This document shows, piece by piece, positions 1 to 9,155 of a stretch of 64,000 bases of DNA. Position 1 is the first letter of the stretch. Every line of letters starts with the position of its first letter. Under the pieces are notes generated by a model, which saw only the letters and a program-made list of their open reading frames with translations, had not been told where the DNA came from and did no database searches. The translations under genes and the position numbers were made by a program. The stretch spans positions 248,001 through 312,000 of the forward strand of contig NZ_NPDQ01000005.1 in assembly GCF_002812125.1 (NCBI RefSeq), written 5' to 3'. This DNA is from Leptospira brenneri (GTDB lineage Bacteria; Spirochaetota; Leptospiria; Leptospirales; Leptospiraceae).

Positions 1-784
1 TCCCTAAATCATTCCGATAGAGATCGGTGATCATTACATTTTCGGCTCTTTCTTTTGTCGAGGATTGGAGAGTGATTTTGTTTTCTTCGTCTTGTTTTGA
101 AGTGTTCCCTCGTAGGTTTGTCCCTTTCATCGGTTCTGTTTGGATAAAATCTCCATTCACTTCAAAGAAGAGTTCTGGAGAAAAAGAAAGAATTTTCGAA
201 TCTTGGAATGGATAATAAACAGAATACTTAGTTTTTTGTTTTGATTTTAACGACTGGTAGTATAAAAACAAATCACCTTCGATAGAGATCGAAACAGGAA
301 AACAAAGATTGAGTTCATAACTTTCACCGAGGACTAAAGCATCTCTTGTTTTTTCCCATTTTTGGGTGTAGGTTTCCCGGTTCCATTCTACGTTTACTGT
401 TTGTAAGTTTGTTTCTTTGGGGTTGTTAAGAGTTGGATTGGGGTATTGGATTCTTTTTTTTTGTTTATAGATGGAATATTGGAATAGGGGAGTTCCTTCC
501 TTCAGTCCTGATGATTCGAGGTTTAACCCTTCTATAAAAAAGTATCCCAATTCAAAAAATAATGCCCCACAAGGAAAATAACCATTTTCCCGAAATTCAT
601 CTAACTTTGATAAGTTGGTTTTTATTTTTTCAGAGATTGGTTCCTGTTTTGAGTAAAGAACCTGAACTTCTTCAATGGAATCAAAATACCAGTCACAAAT
701 GGTGTAACCAGGAAGAGAAAGAGAATCTTCGAAGAGAAAACCACCGGTCTTTCGGTAGTCTTCTTCAAAAGATTCCCATGTCAT
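1..784 (-). CDS. pabB: Aminodeoxychorismate synthase component I, 5' part (gene runs off the left edge)
   Basis: Reading leftward from an ATG at 784 there is an open frame of 261 codons that reaches the window edge, so the C-terminal half is missing. PabB aminates chorismate to 4-amino-4-deoxychorismate for folate synthesis. The family is recognised from the segment SFSPELFFEVNGDFIQTEPM followed by KGT, and from RAENVMITDLYRNDLG at the window edge; both match the conserved core of the chorismate-binding family (PabB/TrpE). The lack of a long N-terminal domain and the RAEN..I.DL.RNDLG wording fit PabB better than anthranilate synthase TrpE. The ATG has only a weak ribosome site, so an in-frame TTG at 802 overlapping the upstream stop is possible. 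It follows the ATPase-like gene by 14 bases on the same strand and is probably cotranscribed. Confidence 0.85.
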   Translation of the reverse strand, partial: MTWESFEEDYRKTGGFLFEDSLSLPGYTICDWYFDSIEEVQVLYSKQEPISEKIKTNLSKLDEFRENGYFPCGALFFELGYFFIEGLNLESSGLKEGTPLFQYSIYKQKKRIQYPNPTLNNPKETNLQTVNVEWNRETYTQKWEKTRDALVLGESYELNLCFPVSISIEGDLFLYYQSLKSKQKTKYSVYYPFQDSKILSFSPELFFEVNGDFIQTEPMKGTNLRGNTSKQDEENKITLQSSTKERAENVMITDLYRNDLG

Positions 785-798
785 GGAAAGGGTGGGTA

Positions 799-1635
799 TC
801 AAAACTCCATCTTTTGGAGAGCTTCTAACGGGTAGTTGAGGTACACAGTAGTTGTTTTTTTACTCGTTTGAATATCGAAACATTCCAATGGATCAAGACC
901 TAAGTTATAAAAACCTTCGTCAATCATCGCAATCCCAAAACCCGCACTTTCTTTTTCATCTAAAAAGTCTGGGCGAAAGAAATCAGCAGAATTTCCTTGT
1001 TTAGCAAGTTCTGCATGTCGTTCTCTACTTTTTCGAATTCGACTTAAATCCATCCCCATGATCGGAGAATCATTCCTAATCCTGATATATACAGAGTTAG
1101 GCCTGATTTCAATTTTCATTGAAATTTTGAGATCATATTTTTTAACCTTTTCTCTTACAATGACTAAAAAATCTTTTTCGTCGATCGATAGATTATGTTT
1201 TTTTGATCTTCTTTTGTCAGACAAAGTTAAAATCTTTTGAACTACTTTTTTAATTTTGTCAGGAACAATGTAGCGCTGCATTGCATCGCGAAGAGGTTCT
1301 GTTTCCAAAATAATGTCGAGTAACTCTTCTGCTTCTTCCTCTGGAGTTTGTCCTTGTGAAGTAAGTTTATTTAAGAGTTCGTCTTGAAATATCACAAAAC
1401 GCGTGTTTGCTTTCACTGCATTTAAAAGAGCCTCCATGAGACCACTAAATAAATGAAAAGAAGTGAGAGGGTTTGCCCCCACTCGATTTAAGATGCCTTG
1501 TACGACTTCATTGACAATATCTCTTGTGGACTTGGTGAGCCCTTTTAATTCAAAATGGAAATAATCCTTCTGAATCAACTGATCCAAGTTTTCGATGATT
1601 TCGGTGCCTTTGTATTTGATTTTCTCGTTTCCCAT
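799..1635 (-). CDS. GHKL (HATPase_c)-like protein without a kinase dimerisation domain
   Basis: A 278-residue soluble protein without signal peptide. Residues 65-78 (GLMEALLNAVKAN) resemble the N-box of GHKL ATPases with E68, N72 and N76, and SAGFGIAMIDEG near residue 230 resembles the glycine-rich G2 lid. The region where a DxGxG box is expected reads IRNDSPIMGMDL, so the usual glycines are replaced. No phospho-accepting histidine domain is seen. This suggests an anti-sigma-factor-like or CheA-like ATP-binding module, or a binding-only relative; the partner is unknown. It lies divergent from the lipoyl protein gene and directly upstream of pabB. The GHKL call is an inference from short motifs. 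Confidence 0.6.
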   Translation of the reverse strand: MGNEKIKYKGTEIIENLDQLIQKDYFHFELKGLTKSTRDIVNEVVQGILNRVGANPLTSFHLFSGLMEALLNAVKANTRFVIFQDELLNKLTSQGQTPEEEAEELLDIILETEPLRDAMQRYIVPDKIKKVVQKILTLSDKRRSKKHNLSIDEKDFLVIVREKVKKYDLKISMKIEIRPNSVYIRIRNDSPIMGMDLSRIRKSRERHAELAKQGNSADFFRPDFLDEKESAGFGIAMIDEGFYNLGLDPLECFDIQTSKKTTTVYLNYPLEALQKMEF

Positions 1636-1722
1636 TGAGGTTTGCTAAACTTTTATGTTAAAAAAACGGGAAAACAGGGTTTTGTAAACCAGTTTTCATT
1701 TCCGTGGCAGAGGATTGTGTCC

Positions 1723-1965
1723 ATGAAAGAATTCCTTTTAAAAACTCCTGATTTGGGTGATACAGAAAAGATCGAATTGGTTCGTTGGCTCCGAAAGGTG
1801 GGTGATTCCGTGACAGAAGGGGACGAATTGATCGAACTCGTAACCGATAAAGCGGCTTTCCCCGTGGAATCTCCCTATGCTGGGACCTTAAAAAAAATCA
1901 TAACTCCGGAAGGATCTGTAGTGAAAAAAGGAGATATCCTCGGAATCATGGATATTAACGAATGA
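1723..1965 (+). CDS. Stand-alone lipoyl/biotinyl carrier domain protein
   Basis: Eighty residues that consist of a single lipoyl-type beta-barrel domain: LLKTPDLGDTEKIELVRWL at the start, the lipoylation hairpin ELVTDKAAFPVESP with K43 as the expected lipoyl lysine, and a closing strand GSVVKKGDILGIM. Free-standing E2-type domains normally form the N-terminus of 2-oxoacid dehydrogenase acyltransferases; here no catalytic domain follows. The frame is open further upstream, but the ATG at 1723 has an AGAGGA ribosome site eight bases before it and starts exactly at the domain. It overlaps the next gene by the four bases ATGA (1962-1965), so the two are translationally coupled. The target enzyme is not visible here. 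Confidence 0.8.
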   Translation: MKEFLLKTPDLGDTEKIELVRWLRKVGDSVTEGDELIELVTDKAAFPVESPYAGTLKKIITPEGSVVKKGDILGIMDINE

Positions 1966-2825
1966 AAATCCTCCATATTTCCGACTTACATTTCCCGAAG
2001 AAACTTTCTTTGTTTTCTCTTCGTGGAAAGGCAATTGTCGGTTATCTTAGCTATAGGCTGAGACGTAAATCAAAACACCCACTTGTATTGATTGCGGCAA
2101 TGGTAAATGCCATTAGCAAATTAGAATATGATGCATTAATTATTTCTGGCGATTTGACAAACGTTTCCCATCCTGGTGAGTTTGAAAATGCCAAAGAAAT
2201 TCTAAAACCACTACTTACGGACAAAACGTTCTTAATTCCAGGTAACCATGATCGATACCAAAAACGAGCCATTGGTCCTAGTCCCTTATTTGAAAAAACA
2301 TTTGGTGAGTGGATAGGGACGAGCCTTGATCCAAATTCTTATATACGTTCCAAAAAAATTGGTGGCAAACTTTTTATTGGTTGGGATTCTAATTTCGCCG
2401 TCCCACGGATCACTGCCAACGGTTATGTTGCTCCAGAAATCATAGAAAAAACAACGAGTTCTGTAAAAGAACCTTATATTCTTGTTTGTCACCATCCTCT
2501 TTGGAATCCAAAAACAGAAATTGAATCCAGAGGGCATCGGATGTTAAACCGATCTGAAGTTGTAAATAAACTAAAAGCCAATCCTCCAGAATTGTATTTA
2601 CATGGGCATACACATACAAACTGGATCAAACTTCCAGGCCCTAAGGCTCCCTTTGCGATTGTCAATTCCGCATCGAGTACTAGGCTTTCTGATCGGAGCC
2701 ATGAATGTGGATTTCATATGATTGAAATAGGAAAGTCTACCAGTTACCGTCGTTTTATTTATTCAGAAGACAAATTCATTGAGACGAATCCGATTTTTTA
2801 TGAAGAATCGGAAGGGGTCATTTAA
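1962..2825 (+). CDS. Calcineurin-like metallophosphoesterase
   Basis: A 287-residue cytoplasmic protein with all five metallophosphoesterase signatures in order: DLHF near the N-terminus (SDLHFPKK), [22 protein letters not shown] and LHGHTHTNW. These supply the two-metal site of the family, which hydrolyses phosphomonoesters or diesters, including cyclic nucleotides in the CpdA/Icc branch. The overall size and spacing fit the Icc/CpdA-like group, but substrate cannot be read from sequence. Translation is coupled to the lipoyl protein upstream (ATGA overlap) and mrp follows after 10 bases. Confidence 0.85.
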   Translation: MKILHISDLHFPKKLSLFSLRGKAIVGYLSYRLRRKSKHPLVLIAAMVNAISKLEYDALIISGDLTNVSHPGEFENAKEILKPLLTDKTFLIPGNHDRYQKRAIGPSPLFEKTFGEWIGTSLDPNSYIRSKKIGGKLFIGWDSNFAVPRITANGYVAPEIIEKTTSSVKEPYILVCHHPLWNPKTEIESRGHRMLNRSEVVNKLKANPPELYLHGHTHTNWIKLPGPKAPFAIVNSASSTRLSDRSHECGFHMIEIGKSTSYRRFIYSEDKFIETNPIFYEESEGVI

Positions 2826-2835
2826 AGGAAAAAAT

Positions 2836-3888
2836 ATGGCTAATGCAAAAGTAGATCTAACAACCATCCAAAGACAACTCATGCAGGTGAAACATCCTGA
2901 ATTAAAAAAAGATATCGTAAGTTTGGGAATGGTTGGTGCAGTCACTCCTAACGAAGAAGGAATCGAAATTTTAATCAAAACTCCAAACGCAGATCGAAGA
3001 TTGCAAATTGGTTTGGAAGCACAAACGAGACAGCTCATTTCCAAAATTGATGGTGCCGGTAAGGTCAAAATCAAATTTGAAGTAGACCAAAACTTAAAGA
3101 TGGAAGATGGAAACCGAATCATCGGTGTTAAAAAAGTCATCGCTGTTGGTTCTGGAAAGGGCGGTGTGGGTAAGTCAACGGTCACTGCTAACTTAGCCTC
3201 CACTTTGGCACTTAACGGAAAGAAGGTGGGAATCATGGATGCAGATATCTATGGACCGTCTCTCGGTAAGATGTTTGGAATCAATGGTCGTGTCGCATTA
3301 AAATCGGAAGAAGATAAAATTTATCCGATTGAAAAACATGGAATCAAACTCATTTCTTTTTCCTTCCTGGTAACGGAAGACCAACCTGTTGTCTGGCGTG
3401 GACCAATGCTTGGAAAAGCGATCGAACAGTTTTTATATGATGTCGTCTGGGGAGAGTTAGACTATCTTTTTATTGATTTACCTCCAGGAACAGGTGATGT
3501 CCAACTTTCTCTCGCCCAACTCATTGATTTGGATGGAGCAGTGATTGTGACCACTCCACAAGAAGTGGCGGTTCTTGATGCGGGTCGAGCTGCTGCCATG
3601 TTCAAACAGGTAAAAGTACCAATCCTTGGAATTGTGGAAAATATGTCAGGTTTTGCTTGCCCTAAGTGTGGACATGTAACAGATGTTTTTTCGAAAGGGG
3701 GAGGAGAAAAACTCTCCAAACAAGTAGGAGTTCCTGAGCTTGGATCGGTCCCACTCACCTTGGATGTGATGAGTTCCGGGGAAACAGGGAAACCGGCCCT
3801 ACTTGACGCGAAGGACTCTCCTTTAAAAGAAGCTTATTTCCGCATTGCAAAAAATTTGGAAAACCAAATCGCAGAGTGGGAAGATTAA
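2836..3888 (+). CDS. mrp: Mrp/ApbC Fe-S cluster carrier ATPase
   Basis: A 350-residue P-loop NTPase of the Mrp/NBP35 family, which binds and transfers Fe-S clusters to apoproteins. The N-terminal 85 residues form a DUF59/MIP18-type domain, followed by the deviant Walker A motif [11 protein letters not shown] at about 105-115, DADIYGPS, and the FACPKCGH pair of cysteines that holds the bridging cluster. The ATG at 2836 is chosen because AAAGGA lies just upstream and the protein then begins at the family's usual point; the longer in-frame start at 2779 lies inside the phosphoesterase gene. Confidence 0.93.
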   Translation: MANAKVDLTTIQRQLMQVKHPELKKDIVSLGMVGAVTPNEEGIEILIKTPNADRRLQIGLEAQTRQLISKIDGAGKVKIKFEVDQNLKMEDGNRIIGVKKVIAVGSGKGGVGKSTVTANLASTLALNGKKVGIMDADIYGPSLGKMFGINGRVALKSEEDKIYPIEKHGIKLISFSFLVTEDQPVVWRGPMLGKAIEQFLYDVVWGELDYLFIDLPPGTGDVQLSLAQLIDLDGAVIVTTPQEVAVLDAGRAAAMFKQVKVPILGIVENMSGFACPKCGHVTDVFSKGGGEKLSKQVGVPELGSVPLTLDVMSSGETGKPALLDAKDSPLKEAYFRIAKNLENQIAEWED

Positions 3889-3935
3889 AAATCACTTGTT
3901 TCTTCTTAAGGTTTTTCTAGTCTAAAGAATACACT

Positions 3936-4628
3936 ATGAATTTTGAACGCGGTTCCAAACCTAATCCTACCGGTAACTTAATCGCATACTGCCATGTATT
4001 CGGTGAAAATCCGATTGCTCCTGGTGGCAAAATCATAGCCTCGAATGTTGTCGTGAGTTTTCTAAAAATTGGGGACAACTACCCAGTGGTTACCTTTCCT
4101 CCTGTGGGTTTACCTTCCAAAGAGGAACTGATGAAGATCCTTGCTGACAACATTCATCTTTATGATGTAGTACAACTCCCAGACTTTCAGATGCCTGAGA
4201 ACAAGGAATTAGCAAACCAGTACATCCAAGAGCGGATGGAACAATTCAATTCCATGGTGATGCGCTATGTCGAGTTTTGTAAGGTTAAAGAAAAGAAAAC
4301 ACAAACCACTAGCCTTACTGAACATTTAGAACAAGTCAGCGAACCTTTGGAAACCCTAGCCAGCCTTTCCTTAGAATTCCGAAATACCTCTGGAATTGCT
4401 CGTGAAGCTACTAGGCTTAAGATGGAACGCATCGTTGATTACTTCCATAACAACCATCCAACTCTTGATATTGATAATTTTAAGAAAGCTTTGTCTGTTC
4501 CAGGTAAGATGGGAGATGAACTCGTGGGATTGTACATCCAAAAGTTTAACGCCATTCAAATTGAAAACTACGAAACAGCATCCGATCTTAGAAAACGTAT
4601 ATTAGAAATTGAGTCCTCTTCTCCTTAA
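3936..4628 (+). CDS. Conserved Leptospira-type protein with a C-terminal UVR-like motif
   Basis: A 230-residue soluble protein I cannot assign to a named function. The C-terminus [19 protein letters not shown] reads like a UVR motif, the two-helix hook that in UvrB and UvrC mediates their contact and that also occurs in McsA/ClpC-type proteins. The N-terminal part is rich in proline and short strands and includes [16 protein letters not shown]; a helical section follows. It lies between mrp and a release-factor-like gene, all on the plus strand. The second UVR motif in this window is in the bifunctional nuclease at 44.1 kb. Coding is clear; function is not. Confidence 0.75.
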   Translation: MNFERGSKPNPTGNLIAYCHVFGENPIAPGGKIIASNVVVSFLKIGDNYPVVTFPPVGLPSKEELMKILADNIHLYDVVQLPDFQMPENKELANQYIQERMEQFNSMVMRYVEFCKVKEKKTQTTSLTEHLEQVSEPLETLASLSLEFRNTSGIAREATRLKMERIVDYFHNNHPTLDIDNFKKALSVPGKMGDELVGLYIQKFNAIQIENYETASDLRKRILEIESSSP

Positions 4629-4676
4629 CTCTTAGTAAAAAATTTCTTGACCAAATCTATCTAAGGTCTATTGTAA

Positions 4677-5063
4677 ATGCCCTTAACTTTTCCTGTTTCT
4701 GTCGAAAAGAATTTATCACTACAGAAACGGATGGAAGTACTAGGAATTTCTGAAAAAGACCTAAGCGAACGATTCATCAAGTCCGGCGGCAAAGGCGGAC
4801 AAAACGTAAATAAAGTTTCCACTGCGGTGCATTTGGTTCATAAACCCACCGGGAAACAAATCAAATGTTCCGTCTATCGAACGCAAGGACTCAACCGCTA
4901 CAAAGCAAGAGACTTGTTGTGTCTTGAATTAGAAAGAGATTTGAATTTTACAGAGTCGAATGCTTTCGTCCAAAAAATTCGGAAGAAAAAACAGGACAAG
5001 TATCGCAAGTCTTTGAAGAAGAGATTGGAGAAAGAAAAACCAGAATGGAACGATCCTATGTAA
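4677..5063 (+). CDS. Small class-I release-factor-like protein (GGQ domain), probable ribosome rescue factor
   Basis: A 128-residue protein containing the catalytic GGQ loop of peptidyl-tRNA hydrolysis, FIKSGGKGGQNVNKVSTAVH, with GGQ at residues 40-42, followed by the family's RTQGLNRYKARDLL strand-helix. It lacks the stop-codon recognition domains of RF1/RF2. The C-terminal tail KIRKKKQDKYRKSLKKRLEK is strongly basic, as in ArfB/YaeJ and ICT1, where such a tail enters the empty mRNA channel of stalled ribosomes. Hence a role in codon-independent rescue is likely, by inference. Its last 19 bases overlap the start of the phosphatase gene. Confidence 0.8.
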   Translation: MPLTFPVSVEKNLSLQKRMEVLGISEKDLSERFIKSGGKGGQNVNKVSTAVHLVHKPTGKQIKCSVYRTQGLNRYKARDLLCLELERDLNFTESNAFVQKIRKKKQDKYRKSLKKRLEKEKPEWNDPM

Positions 5064-6970
5064 AACTATTTTTTATTTTTATATTCTCATTATTTCATTT
5101 TGTATCTTGTTTTGACTCACTCCTTCCTTATAAATCTGTTAAATGGTCTTATGGTTGGGAATTTCGATTTCTCACAGAAGATGAGTTAACGTATTTCCAA
5201 CCAGCAATTGAAGACCTTTCTTTAGAATACCAACCTTATCATATTCCTTATGTGAATTTAGAAAAACCTATGCACCAATATTTGTCTGCGCGCATTCGTT
5301 TTCGGGATCCCATTGGTTATAAGGAACCATCTTTGCTTTTAAGAGGGCTTGTTACTTATTTTGATGCTTATTGTGGTAATGTTAAACTACAATCTCAGTT
5401 CTTTTATTCACAAACCTCTGATTCTTCAAAAGAGAATACAAGTATCACTTACAATCGAAATTTTATCCCTATTTTAAACCTACCCAAAGAATGTTTGGGA
5501 AACTATGTATATATCGTATTTTTTTCTGATGGTATTTTGCCTCTGGGTTTTTCGGAACCTCCTTTGTATGGGGATCCAACAGATCATTACAAAGCAATTG
5601 CAAACAGAACTCAGTCTTTTGCTTCTCTTGGTTTTTTATTTTTGATTTTAGGGCTTTTTTCTTTTTATCTATTTGAGAGAAGGAAGAAAAAACAACTCCT
5701 TGCGTTTACTTGGTTTTCTTGTATTTCCGGGATTCATTTTTTATCTCAGTCTGGATTTTTTGGATTATTTTATTACGATTCCATTTTTCCTAGTTTTATC
5801 ATTTTTATTTTCACATTGTTTTTGATTCCCATTAGTTGTTTGTATTTTTTTGATCAATTGGTCGGAGTGGGTAGGTGGAATGTCATTCGTATGATGTGGC
5901 AATTCCATGTATTATTTTCTGTTGTTATTTTAACATTAGCATTTACTGGAACGATTTCAATGTCTGTTGGGATTGTTACATTTATCTGGTTGTGTTTACC
6001 AACACTTGTGATTCAAATCATCGTGGCTTGGGGGCAAGTAGTCGCTAAAAAACCTAAAGCCGTTTTACTTGTGATAGGATCTTCTGCACTTTTTATTCTC
6101 AATGCTCACGATATTCTTTCTTCTCTTGGAATTTTAGATTCGGTGCCTAGGTCTTCTCATTGGGGATTTTTTGTTTTTGTGATTTGTCTCAGTCTTTATG
6201 GTGAAAACCTATTTCGAAATTCTGAAATCAAGTTTGGTACTTTACAAAAAGAAATTGTAACAGCAGCCCGAATTCAAAGTGCCATCCTTCCTCCTTCACC
6301 ACCTCGTTGGGAACCGATCGACATCCAAGTTTATTACCAGCCCTCGCATGAAGTAGGGGGAGATTTTTACGACTTCCAAGCGTTAGGTGGTAGGAAGTTT
6401 GGGATTTTGATTGCCGATGTGGTAGGGCATGGCCTTGGAGCGTCTATCATTGCCTCTCTTTCTAAGTTTGCTTTTTTTCAAGCATACAAACATTGGTCCA
6501 ACCCATCTTTTTTACTTTCCGCAATGAATGACGATTTAGTAAAAAAATCTTTTGGTCGTTTCACAACAGCTACATACTTTCATATCGATTTGGAATCTAG
6601 AAAATTTATGGTTTCTAGTGCTGGGCATCCTTCTTTTTTTCATTGGAAAGCGGAATCCAAAGAACTTGTTGAAATTAAACCCAAAGGAAAACCACTTGGG
6701 ATTTTACCCGGACTCACTTATGGGGAGGAGGAATATTCATTTAAGATTGGGGATCAATTTTTGTTTTATACGGATGGTTTAACTGAAGAAGAAAATGAAG
6801 ATAGATTGGAATACGGCGAAAAAAGGCTTGCTCGGTCCTTTCTCGAAACCATCAACAAACAATCATTAGATCCAATGGCAAACTTACTTGAAAATTTTCA
6901 TTATTTTACAGGGCTCTCTGGTTCTCCGCATGATGACATCACCATCATTCACTTACATGTGAAGGCATAA
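5045..6970 (+). CDS. Membrane PP2C-type (SpoIIE/RsbU) phosphatase with 7TMR-DISM-like sensor
   Basis: A 641-residue protein. It starts with a signal peptide ending FHFVSC at Cys22, a spirochaete-type lipobox; an extracytoplasmic domain runs to about 190; seven or so hydrophobic helices span about 190-395; the SpoIIE-type PP2C phosphatase domain occupies about 400-641. The phosphatase shows ARIQSAILPP, HEVGGDFYDF (metal Asp), IADVVGHGLGA and the terminal PHDDITII. Such proteins dephosphorylate STAS anti-anti-sigma proteins in partner-switching systems; the STAS protein at 23.9 kb could be a target, but this is inference. The sensor ligand is unknown. The gene overlaps the GGQ gene by 19 bases and ends at the groEL terminator. 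Confidence 0.88.
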   Translation: MERSYVKLFFIFIFSLFHFVSCFDSLLPYKSVKWSYGWEFRFLTEDELTYFQPAIEDLSLEYQPYHIPYVNLEKPMHQYLSARIRFRDPIGYKEPSLLLRGLVTYFDAYCGNVKLQSQFFYSQTSDSSKENTSITYNRNFIPILNLPKECLGNYVYIVFFSDGILPLGFSEPPLYGDPTDHYKAIANRTQSFASLGFLFLILGLFSFYLFERRKKKQLLAFTWFSCISGIHFLSQSGFFGLFYYDSIFPSFIIFIFTLFLIPISCLYFFDQLVGVGRWNVIRMMWQFHVLFSVVILTLAFTGTISMSVGIVTFIWLCLPTLVIQIIVAWGQVVAKKPKAVLLVIGSSALFILNAHDILSSLGILDSVPRSSHWGFFVFVICLSLYGENLFRNSEIKFGTLQKEIVTAARIQSAILPPSPPRWEPIDIQVYYQPSHEVGGDFYDFQALGGRKFGILIADVVGHGLGASIIASLSKFAFFQAYKHWSNPSFLLSAMNDDLVKKSFGRFTTATYFHIDLESRKFMVSSAGHPSFFHWKAESKELVEIKPKGKPLGILPGLTYGEEEYSFKIGDQFLFYTDGLTEEENEDRLEYGEKRLARSFLETINKQSLDPMANLLENFHYFTGLSGSPHDDITIIHLHVKA

Positions 6971-6972
6971 AA

Positions 6973-7001
6973 AAAGCCTTGGATTCAAAATCCAAGGCTT
7001 T
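6973..7001 (-). terminator. Rho-independent terminator of groES-groEL
   Basis: A perfect 13-base-pair stem (AAAGCCTTGGATT with AATCCAAGGCTTT) around a three-base loop, followed on the minus strand by a T run. It lies three bases past the stop of the plus-strand phosphatase gene and may stop transcription from that side as well, although the T run on that strand is short. Confidence 0.85.
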
Positions 7002-7008
7002 GGGCTCT

Positions 7009-7034
7009 GCGATAAAATTTGATGATCTTATCGC
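7009..7034 (-). terminator. Second stem-loop behind groEL
   Basis: GCGATAA at 7009-7015 pairs with TTATCGC at 7028-7034 across a 12-base loop. It sits between the groEL stop and the strong terminator; it may stabilise the mRNA end or help termination. Confidence 0.45.
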
Positions 7035-7054
7035 AAAAGATGAACGAGGATGAT

Positions 7055-8710
<1,656 letters not shown>

Positions 8711-8727
8711 TTATTTCCTTTTTATGA

Positions 8728-9018
8728 TTAGTTAGTAACAACACCGAGGATGTCGCTTTCACGGATGATGAGTAGGTCACGTCCGCCTTGTTTGATTTCA
8801 GTTCCAGAATACTTTCCGTAAAGAACTGTATCACCCACCTTTACTTCTAAAGGAACGAGTTTTCCGTCTTCATAACGGCCTTGTCCTACAGCGATCACTT
8901 TCCCTTCTTGTGGTTTTTCTTTTGCTGTGTCAGGGACGATGATGGATCCGATTTTTTCTTCCGACTCATTCTTTGGCTCTACGACCACACGGTCGCCTAA
9001 AGGTTTGATTGATGCCAT
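8728..9018 (-). CDS. groS: Co-chaperonin GroES (Hsp10)
   Basis: A 96-residue GroES of normal length, with [13 protein letters not shown] at the start, the mobile-loop region [20 protein letters not shown], and the conserved [15 protein letters not shown]. It caps GroEL. The ATG has an AAGGAG ribosome site. It is the first gene of the groES-groEL operon and is preceded by two CIRCE operators, so HrcA-type heat-shock repression is expected. Confidence 0.97.
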   Translation of the reverse strand: MASIKPLGDRVVVEPKNESEEKIGSIIVPDTAKEKPQEGKVIAVGQGRYEDGKLVPLEVKVGDTVLYGKYSGTEIKQGGRDLLIIRESDILGVVTN

Positions 9019-9057
9019 GAGTAACTCCTTGTATGCAATCTAGTAATGATTCCGAGT

Positions 9058-9084
9058 TTAGCAACATTCCAAAAAGAGTGCTAA
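9058..9084 (-). promoter_or_regulatory. CIRCE operator, promoter-proximal leader copy
   Basis: Reading on the plus strand: TTAGCAACA, nine bases, GAGTGCTAA. The right arm is the exact CIRCE half-site; the left arm matches the consensus TTAGCACTC in six of nine positions. The nine-base spacer is canonical. It lies downstream of the predicted -10 element, in the untranslated leader of groES, where HrcA binding would block transcription or the leader. Confidence 0.85.
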
Positions 9085-9095
9085 ACTCAAGTACC

Positions 9096-9124
9096 ATAAA
9101 ATGATCGGACCAAAGAACGGTCAA
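9096..9124 (-). promoter_or_regulatory. Predicted groES-groEL promoter
   Basis: On the minus strand a -35 TTGACC (9119-9124) and a -10 TTTTAT (9096-9101) are separated by exactly 17 bases. The -35 matches five of six consensus positions. The element sits between the two CIRCE copies; the upstream CIRCE overlaps the -35 by three bases. Confidence 0.65.
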
Positions 9125-9148
9125 GCACTTTGAGCCAAAGAGTGCTAA
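9122..9148 (-). promoter_or_regulatory. CIRCE operator, upstream copy
   Basis: CAAGCACTT, nine bases, GAGTGCTAA on the plus strand. One arm is an exact CIRCE half-site and the other matches in six of nine positions, with the canonical nine-base spacing. It starts eight bases past the stop codon of the HerA-like gene and overlaps the predicted -35 box. Confidence 0.7.
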
Positions 9149-9155
9149 TTTGGGC

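Noticed and set aside
562..828. Plus-strand frame of 88 codons near the left edge
   Set aside because: The minus strand of this region reads clear PabB motifs, so the plus-strand frame is a shadow.
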